Part shown: piece after piece, positions 45,805 to 54,717 of the stretch
Layout of the letters: each line of letters starts with the position of its first letter
How positions within the stretch are numbered: position 1 is the first letter of the stretch
NCBI RefSeq assembly: GCF_900156335.1
Contig: NZ_FTMZ01000002.1
Location: 186,001 to 250,000, forward strand
Length of the DNA: 64,000 bases
Origin: Sphaerotilus natans
Lineage (GTDB): Bacteria > Pseudomonadota > Gammaproteobacteria > Burkholderiales > Burkholderiaceae_C
Direction of reading: 5' to 3'
Program-made: the position numbers and the translations under genes
Notes under the pieces: generated by a model
Told to the model about the DNA's origin: nothing
The model's input: only the letters and a program-made list of their open reading frames with translations
Database searches by the model: none

Positions 45805-47244
45805 ATGTACGAAAGACTGCAAAGCGTCCTCTCTGTGCTGAACGCCGGAGCCTTGCGGCAGCAGGCGGACTCGATGTTGGCCGACATGGGAGTAGACGAA
45901 CATGCATACCTGCAGCTGACTGACCATTACCTAAGCCACATCGAAGGAATAGCTCAGGCCCTGCGCGACGTATGTCCCGACGGTGATACCTACGAGCTGC
46001 CCCAGAGCTTGGCCAACGCTTGGCTGGAGCTGCGGCTGATCTGGAATCGCTGCAACCAGCAAATGCAGTACCAGAACATGCAGGACGGCGCCTCGCCGGG
46101 CCTGATGGTCGCGGGCTCCCTGATCGGGCAGCTGTTGGACAACCTTCGTCCGTTCCTAGATGTAGACAGTCTGCTGCTGGTGGACAAGATCGGCACCGAT
46201 CTTTATGAAACCGCGCGCCGCGCCAGCGAGCAGAACAGGCGCCTGCTCGAACGCATGAGCCGCGCTAGCGATGGGGCCAACCGCGCCGTCGAGTCCCTGC
46301 TGATGGCACTGGAACAGGTCCAGCAACAGCTACAGGCCCCCGAGGTTCGGCGCGAACTCGACAAGGCCGTGGAGGTGGTGGTGGAGGAGATCGAGCGCGC
46401 CTTGGTCCTGACCGGAGAAGACATAGGCGCGGCACTTGAGGCACGTCTGCTGAAGGCGCTGGACGGCTCCGCCCTGCGTGTTCTGCCGCAGCTACAGGGT
46501 TTTGACAACAAGACCTGCATGCAGCCTGACGTGGCAAGGTTGCTGGTGGACCTGAGCGAAGAATGGGCGCTGGCCCTGAAAGAGCAAGCACTGAACCACA
46601 GCGTCGAAGAGCGCATTACAGACCACCAGACAGCCTTCGTGACACTGAAAGTCCAGATCAGCGTAGACGCCAATGACCTGATCCTGACTTTCGACGACGA
46701 CGGTGACGGCACGGTGGTGTACGCGCGCAACCGGCCCTCGGATGCGGTGCACAACGTCCGCCTGAACCTGGTGCAAGAAGAAGGGCGCGGACGACGGCTG
46801 GAGGCGCGCTGCAACCTGCGCAAGGTGATCGACTATCTGGTCATCCGATCGCTCGACGACGCCGCGGACGGCTGGCTGGCCGTACCCTTGAGCAACGTGG
46901 AATCGATCGAGCAGCGCAGCACCGAGCAGCTACGCATGCGTGGCAACGTGCTCACAGCTCGGGACAGCGGTGAAGTCATCCCCGTGGTAGATGCTGGACT
47001 CCTGCTATTCAACGAACACAATGTCCATCAGCAACAAGATGCCTATGTGATCGTACAGCACGACAGAGGTCGCCGCATGGCCCTACGCGTATCCGGCATC
47101 GAAGGAACACGTCGGGCTGCGCTGCACGCGGTACCAGAAGGGCTGCACGCCACCCGGCTCCGCGGCTTCATCCAGTCCGAAAGACGGGTGATTGGTGTAC
47201 TGAATCTGGCAGAAATCGGCCGCATGCAGAGCCGTGCAGCTTGA
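45805..47244 (+). CDS. CheA-like protein: degenerate HATPase-like region plus CheW-like domain, no H-box
   Basis: A 479-residue cytoplasmic protein. Residues 1-145 are the module shared with the small protein at 44296. Residues about 145-215 are coiled-coil helices. Residues about 235-345 resemble a worn CheA kinase domain: QALNHSVEER sits where RNAxDHG is expected, and DDDGDG (297-302) where DDGRG is expected, but no G2-type glycine loop is visible. Residues about 352-475 are a CheW-like regulatory domain (WLAVPLSNVESIEQR, GEVIPVVDAGLLL, MALRVSGIEGTRRAAL, RVIGVLNLAEIG). There is no recognisable Hpt/P1 histidine domain, so it should not act as an ordinary autophosphorylating kinase. Confidence 0.75.
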   Translation: MYERLQSVLSVLNAGALRQQADSMLADMGVDEHAYLQLTDHYLSHIEGIAQALRDVCPDGDTYELPQSLANAWLELRLIWNRCNQQMQYQNMQDGASPGLMVAGSLIGQLLDNLRPFLDVDSLLLVDKIGTDLYETARRASEQNRRLLERMSRASDGANRAVESLLMALEQVQQQLQAPEVRRELDKAVEVVVEEIERALVLTGEDIGAALEARLLKALDGSALRVLPQLQGFDNKTCMQPDVARLLVDLSEEWALALKEQALNHSVEERITDHQTAFVTLKVQISVDANDLILTFDDDGDGTVVYARNRPSDAVHNVRLNLVQEEGRGRRLEARCNLRKVIDYLVIRSLDDAADGWLAVPLSNVESIEQRSTEQLRMRGNVLTARDSGEVIPVVDAGLLLFNEHNVHQQQDAYVIVQHDRGRRMALRVSGIEGTRRAALHAVPEGLHATRLRGFIQSERRVIGVLNLAEIGRMQSRAA

Positions 47245-47261
47245 ATCCGGTATGTACACAC

Positions 47262-47269
47262 GCCGATAA
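47262..47269 (+). promoter_or_regulatory. FliA (sigma-28)-like -10 element
   Basis: GCCGATAA matches the flagellar sigma-28 -10 consensus exactly and lies 18 bp after the stop of the CheA-like gene and 100 bp before the ligase start. The -35 region at the expected distance is poor (GAAT in place of TAAA). A second, weaker GACGATAA lies about 65 bp further on. Weak evidence that the ligase is read in step with motility genes. Confidence 0.3.
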
Positions 47270-47368
47270 AACAACCCATTGTGGTTTTGCTCACCAGACT
47301 GCCCACGGCAGCAAGACGATAAAAAATCCACTCCTCCATCTGACGCAGCCCATTCTGCACGGCACAAC

Positions 47369-48628
47369 ATGGACCTCCTGGAACAGCCCGCCTCCTTCGC
47401 TGACCACCAGGTTCAGCCCTGGCACCAGCAAGCCAGCGCGCTAGCGCGCTTCATAGCTGATCTGGTCGTGGATGAAACATCCTACCTGCGACCAGGTGCT
47501 GCAGCCCTGTCAGCCGGACCTTGGCCGCTGGAGACTCCGCTGAACGAGGACGGCCTGGGGCTGGACTCGCTGGAGCGCATGTCCGTGGCAGCCGCACTCA
47601 GTCAGACGCTGCATCTGCACGAGAGCAGCGCCGATGAACTGCTGACCGCCCACGCCACCTTCGGCGACTGGCTGCGAATCACCGGGCAGGCGCTGGCGCA
47701 GGTGGACGCCCGGCTGACTTTCCGCACATCGGGCAGCAGCGGTCAGCCCAAGCCCTGCACGCACACCCTGGCCGACCTGCAGCAGGAAACCCGCTTCCTC
47801 GCACGCCTGTTCACCGGCGCGCATCGCAAACCCCTGCGCCGCGTGCTAACGGCCGTGCCGGCACACCACATCTACGGCTTCCTGTTCACCGTGCTGCTGC
47901 CGGTCGAGCTGGGGCACCTGCCGGTGCAAGACGTGCGCAGGGTCACCGTCAACGACCTGCCCCGGCGCATGGCCGCCGGCGACCTGCTGGTGAGCCACCC
48001 CGCGCACTGGGCGCTGCTGGCACGTCATGCCAGCGCCTTGCCCGCCGGGGTGATCGGCACCACATCCACGGCCCCCTGCCCGGACGAGACCGCGCAGGCG
48101 CTGACGCGTTGCGGCCTGCAGCGGCTGGTGCAGGTGTACGGCAGTTCCGAAACCGCAGGCATCGCATGGCGTGATGCGCCGGCAGCCCACTATGAACTGA
48201 TGGCTCACTGGACGCGCCCGGACAATCAGGCCCACGATCTGCTGCGCCACTCGGACGCTGGGGACACGCGCGCATTCGCGCTACAAGATGCGTTGAAGTG
48301 GCACGGTCCGCGCCACTTCAACGTGATGGGCCGCCTGGATCAGGCGGTGCAGGTGGGTGGCATCAATGTGTTCCCCTCACGGGTGCGCGACGTGCTGCTG
48401 CAGCATCCAGAGGTGGCGGACGCCGCCGTGCGACTGATGGCCCTGCAGGATAGCGCCCGGCTCAAGGCCTTTGTCGTGCCCAGGCCCGAGGCCGACATCA
48501 CCGACCTGACGCAGCGGCTCGACACCTGGCTGGCCCCTCGGCTGAGCGCGGCCGAGCGCCCGCGCGCCTTTGCGCTGGGAAGTGAGCTGCCGCGCAACGC
48601 CCAAGGCAAGCTGGCCGACTGGGTGTAA
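47369..48628 (+). CDS. pcl: 4-coumarate ligase, PYP-chromophore-activating type, with carrier-like N-terminus
   Basis: A 419-residue member of the acyl-adenylate-forming family that activates p-coumaric acid for attachment to PYP. Adenylation motifs: TFRTSGSSGQPKPCTHT (118-133, P-loop), VYGSSETAG (256-264), GRLDQAVQVGG (321-331) and the catalytic lysine in LPRNAQGKLADW (Lys414). It is shorter than plant or degradative 4-coumarate ligases, as in PYP clusters. Residues about 25-110 resemble an acyl carrier protein, with LGLDSLER placing Ser67 where a phosphopantetheine would attach. It starts at 47369 after 124 non-coding bases and ends 16 bp before the convergent gnd stop. Confidence 0.9.
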   Translation: MDLLEQPASFADHQVQPWHQQASALARFIADLVVDETSYLRPGAAALSAGPWPLETPLNEDGLGLDSLERMSVAAALSQTLHLHESSADELLTAHATFGDWLRITGQALAQVDARLTFRTSGSSGQPKPCTHTLADLQQETRFLARLFTGAHRKPLRRVLTAVPAHHIYGFLFTVLLPVELGHLPVQDVRRVTVNDLPRRMAAGDLLVSHPAHWALLARHASALPAGVIGTTSTAPCPDETAQALTRCGLQRLVQVYGSSETAGIAWRDAPAAHYELMAHWTRPDNQAHDLLRHSDAGDTRAFALQDALKWHGPRHFNVMGRLDQAVQVGGINVFPSRVRDVLLQHPEVADAAVRLMALQDSARLKAFVVPRPEADITDLTQRLDTWLAPRLSAAERPRAFALGSELPRNAQGKLADWV

Positions 48629-48644
48629 CACCCGCCGGCCGATA

Positions 48645-49130
48645 TCAGCCCTGCACTTCCGGCCAGACGGTGTGGAAGAACTGGCCGGCCGGGCGGTCGG
48701 TGCGCTCGTAGGTGTGCGCGCCGAAGAAGTCGCGCTGGGCCTGCAGCAGGTTGGCCGGCAGGCGCGCGCTGCGGAAGGCGTCATAGAAGGCCAGCGAGGC
48801 CGACATCGCCGGCACCGGCACGCCGGCGAGCATCGCCTGCGCCACCACCCGGCGCCAGGCCGACTGCGCGCCGTTGAGCGCCGACTCGAAGTACGGCGCC
48901 AGCATCAGGCTGGCCGGCGCGGGGCCGTCGGCATGGGCCTCGGCGATGCGGTTGAGGAACTGCGCGCGGATGATGCAGCCGCCGCGCCACAGCCGCGCGA
49001 TCGCGCCCAGGTCGAGGTTCCAGCCGCGCTGCGCGCTCATGGTGCGCATCAGGTCCAGGCCCTGCGCGTAGCTGACGATCTTGCTGGCGTAGAGCGCCTG
49101 GCGCAGCAGCTCGACCCACTCGGCCACCGG
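48645..49130. repeat. Right 486-bp direct repeat (3' end of the intact gnd)
   Basis: The partner of 41072-41557, beginning at the gnd stop codon. Beyond 49130 the two diverge completely, marking the repeat end precisely. Confidence 0.9.
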
Positions 49131-50066
49131 CAGGTCGATGCGCGCCTCGGGCCCCTGCAGCCGGGTGCTGGCCGCCAGCCGCGTGGCCTTCATCGACGAC
49201 AGCACGCGCGCGTCCACCGCCGCGCCCATCGTGCTGACCACCACCGCGTTCTGCGCCGCGTTCATCAGCGTCCACTGGCCGGTGCCCTTCTGGCCGGCCT
49301 TGTCGAGGATGACATCGACGATCGGCGCGCCGGTGTCGGGATCGCGCTGCGCCAGGATGCGCGCGGTGATCTCGATCAGGTAGCTGCGCAGCTCGCCACG
49401 GTTCCATTCCTCGAAGACGGCCGCCATCGTGTCGGTGTCCAGACCGGCGGCCTGCATCAGCGCGTAGGCCTCGCAGATCAGCTGCATGTCGCCGTACTCG
49501 ATGCCGTTGTGCACCATCTTGACGTAGTGGCCCGCGCCGCCCGGGCCGATGTGCGAGACGCAGGGCTCGCCGTCGACCTTGGCGCTGATGGCCTCGAACA
49601 TCGGGCGCAGCGCGTCCCAGGCCTCGTCCGGGCCGCCAGGCATGATGGCCGGGCCCTTGCGCGCGCCCTCCTCGCCGCCGGAGACGCCCGCGCCCACGAA
49701 GCACAGGCCGGCGGCGGCCAGCTCGGCCGAGCGGCGCTCGGTGTCGGCGAACAGGCTGTTGCCGCCATCGACCAGGATGTCGCCCGGCGCGAGCAGCGGC
49801 GCGATCCTGGCGATCACGTCGTCCACCGGCGCGCCGGCGTTGACCATCATCAGCACCTTGCGCGGCGCGGCCAGGCTGGCGACGAAGTCGGCCAGCGACG
49901 CGAAGCCGTGCAGCCGCCCGGTGGTGTCATCGGCCACGCTGCGCGTCACCGCCTCGGGCGAGCGGTCATGCAGGCTGACGTCGAAGCCGTGGTCGGCGAG
50001 GTTCAGGGCCAGGCTGCGGCCCATCACCCCCAGGCCGATCAGGCCGATGGGATGCTTGGTGGTCAT
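48645..50066 (-). CDS. gnd: 6-phosphogluconate dehydrogenase, decarboxylating
   Basis: Oxidises 6-phosphogluconate to ribulose 5-phosphate and CO2 with NADP in the pentose phosphate pathway. From the ATG at 50066 the protein has 473 residues. N-terminal Rossmann motif IGLIGLGVMGRSLALN, then VDGGNSLFADT, GAGVSGGEEGARKGPAIMPGG with the catalytic region, YVKMVHNGIEYGDMQLI with the active-site Lys, and the C-terminal helical part ending FHTVWPEVQG. Its last 486 bp are duplicated at the far side of the PYP island, but this copy is intact. Confidence 0.96.
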   Translation of the reverse strand: MTTKHPIGLIGLGVMGRSLALNLADHGFDVSLHDRSPEAVTRSVADDTTGRLHGFASLADFVASLAAPRKVLMMVNAGAPVDDVIARIAPLLAPGDILVDGGNSLFADTERRSAELAAAGLCFVGAGVSGGEEGARKGPAIMPGGPDEAWDALRPMFEAISAKVDGEPCVSHIGPGGAGHYVKMVHNGIEYGDMQLICEAYALMQAAGLDTDTMAAVFEEWNRGELRSYLIEITARILAQRDPDTGAPIVDVILDKAGQKGTGQWTLMNAAQNAVVVSTMGAAVDARVLSSMKATRLAASTRLQGPEARIDLPVAEWVELLRQALYASKIVSYAQGLDLMRTMSAQRGWNLDLGAIARLWRGGCIIRAQFLNRIAEAHADGPAPASLMLAPYFESALNGAQSAWRRVVAQAMLAGVPVPAMSASLAFYDAFRSARLPANLLQAQRDFFGAHTYERTDRPAGQFFHTVWPEVQG

Positions 50067-50247
50067 GCGGGAGTCCGGTTCTTTTCGGGAAAACCCTCGA
50101 TTTTCCATGCAGCCCGCTGTCGACCGGCTGTCAGGGGCTCCCGGGGGGCGGGACGGGTGCGTCAGGGCTATCGACGGGGCGGGCGGGGGACTTGATTTCC
50201 GGAAAGGGCAGATGCCGCAGAAGCCCCGCACCGGACACCCCAACGAC

Positions 50248-50272
50248 AAGGGACCGCCGAGGCGGTCCCTTT
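50248..50272 (-). terminator. Terminator hairpin after glmS
   Basis: AAGGGACCGCC and GGCGGTCCCTT flank a 2-nt spacer in a strong stem 38 bp after the glmS stop. The tail on the minus strand is not T-rich (GTCGTTGG), while on the plus strand TTT continues, so efficiency is uncertain. Confidence 0.6.
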
Positions 50273-50309
50273 GATCACCGGTTCTGCGTCAGAACCCCAT
50301 CAGCCGGCC

Positions 50310-52172
<1,863 letters not shown>

Positions 52173-52235
52173 GGGTGGTTTCCCTTGGAAAGTGGAAGCA
52201 GGCCCGCATGGTAGGCAGAGATCCGTGAAATGAAT

Positions 52236-52260
52236 GAGCAAAAAATTATCTTTTTTGCTC
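52236..52260. promoter_or_regulatory. AT-rich palindrome in the glmS/lrp intergenic region
   Basis: GAGCAAAAAA (52236-52245) and TTTTTTGCTC (52251-52260) are perfect 10-bp inverted arms around TTATC. This 156-bp gap is strikingly AT-rich compared with the rest of the window. An operator for the adjacent Lrp/AsnC protein is the natural reading; a bidirectional terminator is less likely because it lies between divergent genes. Confidence 0.55.
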
Positions 52261-52265
52261 GAAAA

Positions 52266-52296
52266 CATCTCATTGCAAATGCAACGCAATAAGATG
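52266..52296. promoter_or_regulatory. Second palindrome in the glmS/lrp intergenic region
   Basis: CATCTCATTGC (52266-52276) and GCAATAAGATG (52286-52296) are 11-bp inverted arms with one mismatch and a 9-bp centre. It lies 32 bp before the regulator's start and about 30 bp, centre to centre, from the first palindrome, consistent with multi-site binding by an Lrp/AsnC octamer. Confidence 0.5.
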
Positions 52297-52328
52297 CCAT
52301 ACAAAAGCATTTCTTGAGGATTTTTTGC

Positions 52329-52817
52329 ATGCCAACCCCCATCCCGGTGGACACCATCGACCTGAAGCTGCTCGACGAGCTGCAGCGCGACGCGTCACGC
52401 TCGAACCAGGCGATCGCCGAGGCGGTGCATGTCTCGGCCGCGACCAGCCTGCGCCGCGTCAAGCGGCTGACCGATGCGGGGGTCATCGAGCGCACGGTGG
52501 CCATCCTGTCGCCCGAAGCGCTCGGCCACGGCCTGACCGCGATCGTCGAGATCACGCTCGACCGCCAGGCCATCGACCGCATCGAGGCCTTCGAGGCGCG
52601 CGCGGTGGCCGAGCCCGGCGTGCAGCAGTGCTACCGCACCCAGGGCGGCCCGGACTTCGTGCTGATCGCGCAGGTCGCAGACATGCCCGCCTACCAGGCC
52701 CTGGCGCAGCGCCTGTTCACCAGCGACGTGAACGTGCGCAACGTGCGCTGCTTCTTCAGCGTGCACCGCGCCAAGAGCGGCCTGCAGATCACGCTGCCGT
52801 CGAAGCCGCGCGACTGA
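52329..52817 (+). CDS. Lrp/AsnC family transcriptional regulator
   Basis: A 162-residue regulator: winged helix-turn-helix ([20 protein letters not shown], then [15 protein letters not shown]) and a RAM ligand-binding domain ([50 protein letters not shown]). Effector amino acid unknown. Divergent from glmS; two palindromes in the shared, AT-rich gap suggest autoregulation and possible control of glmS, which is not usual for this family. Confidence 0.92.
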   Translation: MPTPIPVDTIDLKLLDELQRDASRSNQAIAEAVHVSAATSLRRVKRLTDAGVIERTVAILSPEALGHGLTAIVEITLDRQAIDRIEAFEARAVAEPGVQQCYRTQGGPDFVLIAQVADMPAYQALAQRLFTSDVNVRNVRCFFSVHRAKSGLQITLPSKPRD

Positions 52818-52818
52818 C

Positions 52819-53262
52819 TCAGCGCCCGCGCAGCCGCGCCAGCCAGCCCTGCGGCGGCCGCGCCGCCCGCTCGCGCGCCAGCCAGGCATCGTAGACCGCA
52901 CGCCGGGCCGGATCGCTCAGCACCGCATGCGCCAGCCGGCGGTCGTCGGCGCGGCGCTGCGCGGAGCGGGCCTCGTCGGCCGCACCCGCGCTGGCGGCCT
53001 GCGGCTTGAGACGCTCGGCAGGAGGAAGCGGCGGCAGCAGATCGGCCGAGACCCGGTGCCAGGCGATCTCGATTTCCGCCTCGGTGCAGTCCTCGGCCAG
53101 ACCGAGGCGCTGATAGTGGGTAGGCTCGAACGGCAGGCCGGCACCGGTGGCGATCGCCGCAGCCGGCGCGCTGGAAGGCGCGGCAGCCGGCGCGGTCGCC
53201 GTGCCGGTCAGGCTGTGCCACAGCCCGCCCAGTCCGCGCCCACCGCCCGCCGACGGGTTCAT
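52819..53262 (-). CDS. J-domain-like protein lacking the HPD motif
   Basis: A 147-residue protein. Residues 1-45 are Gly/Ala/Pro-rich. Residues about 48-135 resemble a J domain: HYQRLGLAEDCTEAEIEIAW in helix I-II, and RRLAHAVLSDPARRAVYDAW in helix III-IV. The HPD that stimulates Hsp70 should lie in the turn but reads VSADLLPPL. It is thus probably unable to activate DnaK. Its ATG overlaps the glmU stop as ATGA, so it is translated after glmU. Function unknown. Confidence 0.65.
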   Translation of the reverse strand: MNPSAGGGRGLGGLWHSLTGTATAPAAAPSSAPAAAIATGAGLPFEPTHYQRLGLAEDCTEAEIEIAWHRVSADLLPPLPPAERLKPQAASAGAADEARSAQRRADDRRLAHAVLSDPARRAVYDAWLARERAARPPQGWLARLRGR

Positions 53263-54647
53263 TTCTTCGCCTTGACCGGGCGGGCCCAGCCGCCGATGCC
53301 GATCTGCTTGCCGCGCGCGACCGCCAGCTCGCCGGCGCCGACGTTCTTCGTGATCGTCGAGCCGCCGCCGACGGTGGCGCCGGCGCCGACGGTGATCGGC
53401 GCTACCAGCACGCAGTTCGAGCCGATGTGCACGTCGCTCTCGATCACCGTGCGGTGCTTGTTGGCGCCGTCGTAGTTGGCGGTGATGCTGCCGGCGCCGT
53501 AGTTGACGCGCTCGCCCACGGTGGCGTCGCCCAGGTAGGCCAGGTGATTGGCCTTGGCGCCGTCGGCCAGCGTCGAGTTCTTGACCTCGACGAAGTTGCC
53601 GATGTGGACCTCGCGGCCCAGCTTGGCACCGGGACGCAGCCGCGCGAACGGCCCGACCAGCGCGCCTTCGCCGACCACGGCGCCGGCGGCCTCGCCATCG
53701 ATGCAGGTGAAGGGATGAATGACCGCGCCGGCGGCGATGCGGGCATTGCGGATCACGCAGTTGGCGCCGATCTGCACATCGTCGCCCAGCTCGACCATGC
53801 CCTCGAAGACGCAGTTGACGTCGATGGCGACATCGCGGCCGGTGCGCAGCGTGCCGCGCAGGTCGAAGCGCGCCGGGTCCATCAGCCGCACGCCGGCCTC
53901 CATCAGCGCCTCAGCCTGCTCGCGCTGGAAGCGGCGCTCGAGGTCGGCGAGCTGCACCGGGCTGTTCACGCCCAGCACCTCGGTCTCGCCGGTGGCCTGG
54001 GTCGCCACGACCGGCACGCCGTCGGCCACCGCCATCGCGACGATGTCGGTCAGGTAGTACTCCTTCTGGGCGTTGTCGTTCTTCAGGTTGGCGAGCCAGC
54101 GCTTCAGGTGCGCGGTCGGCGCGGCCATCATGCCGGTGTAGCCCTCGCGGATCTGGCGCTGCTCGGGGCTGGCGTCCTTGTGCTCGACGATGGCGCGCAC
54201 TGCCTCGCCTTCGCGCACGATGCGGCCGTAGCCGGTCGGGTCAGCCAGCACGACCGTCAGCAGCACCAGGCGCTCGCCGGCGCAGGCCTGGATCAGCGCC
54301 CGGGCGGTTTCCGCCTTGACCAGCGGCACGTCGCCGTTCAGGATCAGCGTAGTACCCGACTCCGGCAGCTCCGGCACCGCCTGCTGCACCGCGTGGCCGG
54401 TGCCGAGCTGCGGCTCCTGGCGCACGAAGGCCAGCGGCGCGTCGGGCAGCGCGCGGCGCATGGCCTGCTCGACCTGCTCGGCCCCGTGGCCGGTCACGGT
54501 GATCAGCCGCTCCGCCCCCAGGCCGATGCCGGTCTCGAGGACATGCTGCAATAGGGGCCGACCGGCCAGCGGGTGCAGCACCTTCGGGCGGGCAGACTTC
54601 ATCCGCGTGCCCTTGCCAGCGGCCATGATCACAACATCGAGCGACAT
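53259..54647 (-). CDS. glmU: Bifunctional UDP-GlcNAc pyrophosphorylase/glucosamine-1-phosphate acetyltransferase
   Basis: Acetylates GlcN-1-P and couples it to UTP to give UDP-GlcNAc for peptidoglycan and LPS. The 462-residue start at 54647 yields MSLDVVIMAAGKGTRMKSA, the pyrophosphorylase signature. LGTGHAVQQ and ILNGDVPLV follow. The C-terminal half (about 255-455) is a left-handed beta helix of hexapeptide repeats (FEGMVELGDDVQIGANCVI, HIGNFVEVKNS, NHLAYLGDATVG) with the acetyl-CoA site. Operon with the J-like gene. Confidence 0.97.
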   Translation of the reverse strand: MSLDVVIMAAGKGTRMKSARPKVLHPLAGRPLLQHVLETGIGLGAERLITVTGHGAEQVEQAMRRALPDAPLAFVRQEPQLGTGHAVQQAVPELPESGTTLILNGDVPLVKAETARALIQACAGERLVLLTVVLADPTGYGRIVREGEAVRAIVEHKDASPEQRQIREGYTGMMAAPTAHLKRWLANLKNDNAQKEYYLTDIVAMAVADGVPVVATQATGETEVLGVNSPVQLADLERRFQREQAEALMEAGVRLMDPARFDLRGTLRTGRDVAIDVNCVFEGMVELGDDVQIGANCVIRNARIAAGAVIHPFTCIDGEAAGAVVGEGALVGPFARLRPGAKLGREVHIGNFVEVKNSTLADGAKANHLAYLGDATVGERVNYGAGSITANYDGANKHRTVIESDVHIGSNCVLVAPITVGAGATVGGGSTITKNVGAGELAVARGKQIGIGGWARPVKAKK

Positions 54648-54717
54648 GCGCAGATCCTCTCTCAAGCGTGTTCCGTGTGTTCCGGACGGTGTGGAATCGC
54701 GGATTATCCGGATTGGC

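Noticed and set aside
42264-48628. A tyrosine ammonia-lyase gene for chromophore synthesis
   Set aside because: No frame of the right size or MIO-type motif exists in the island or anywhere in the window.
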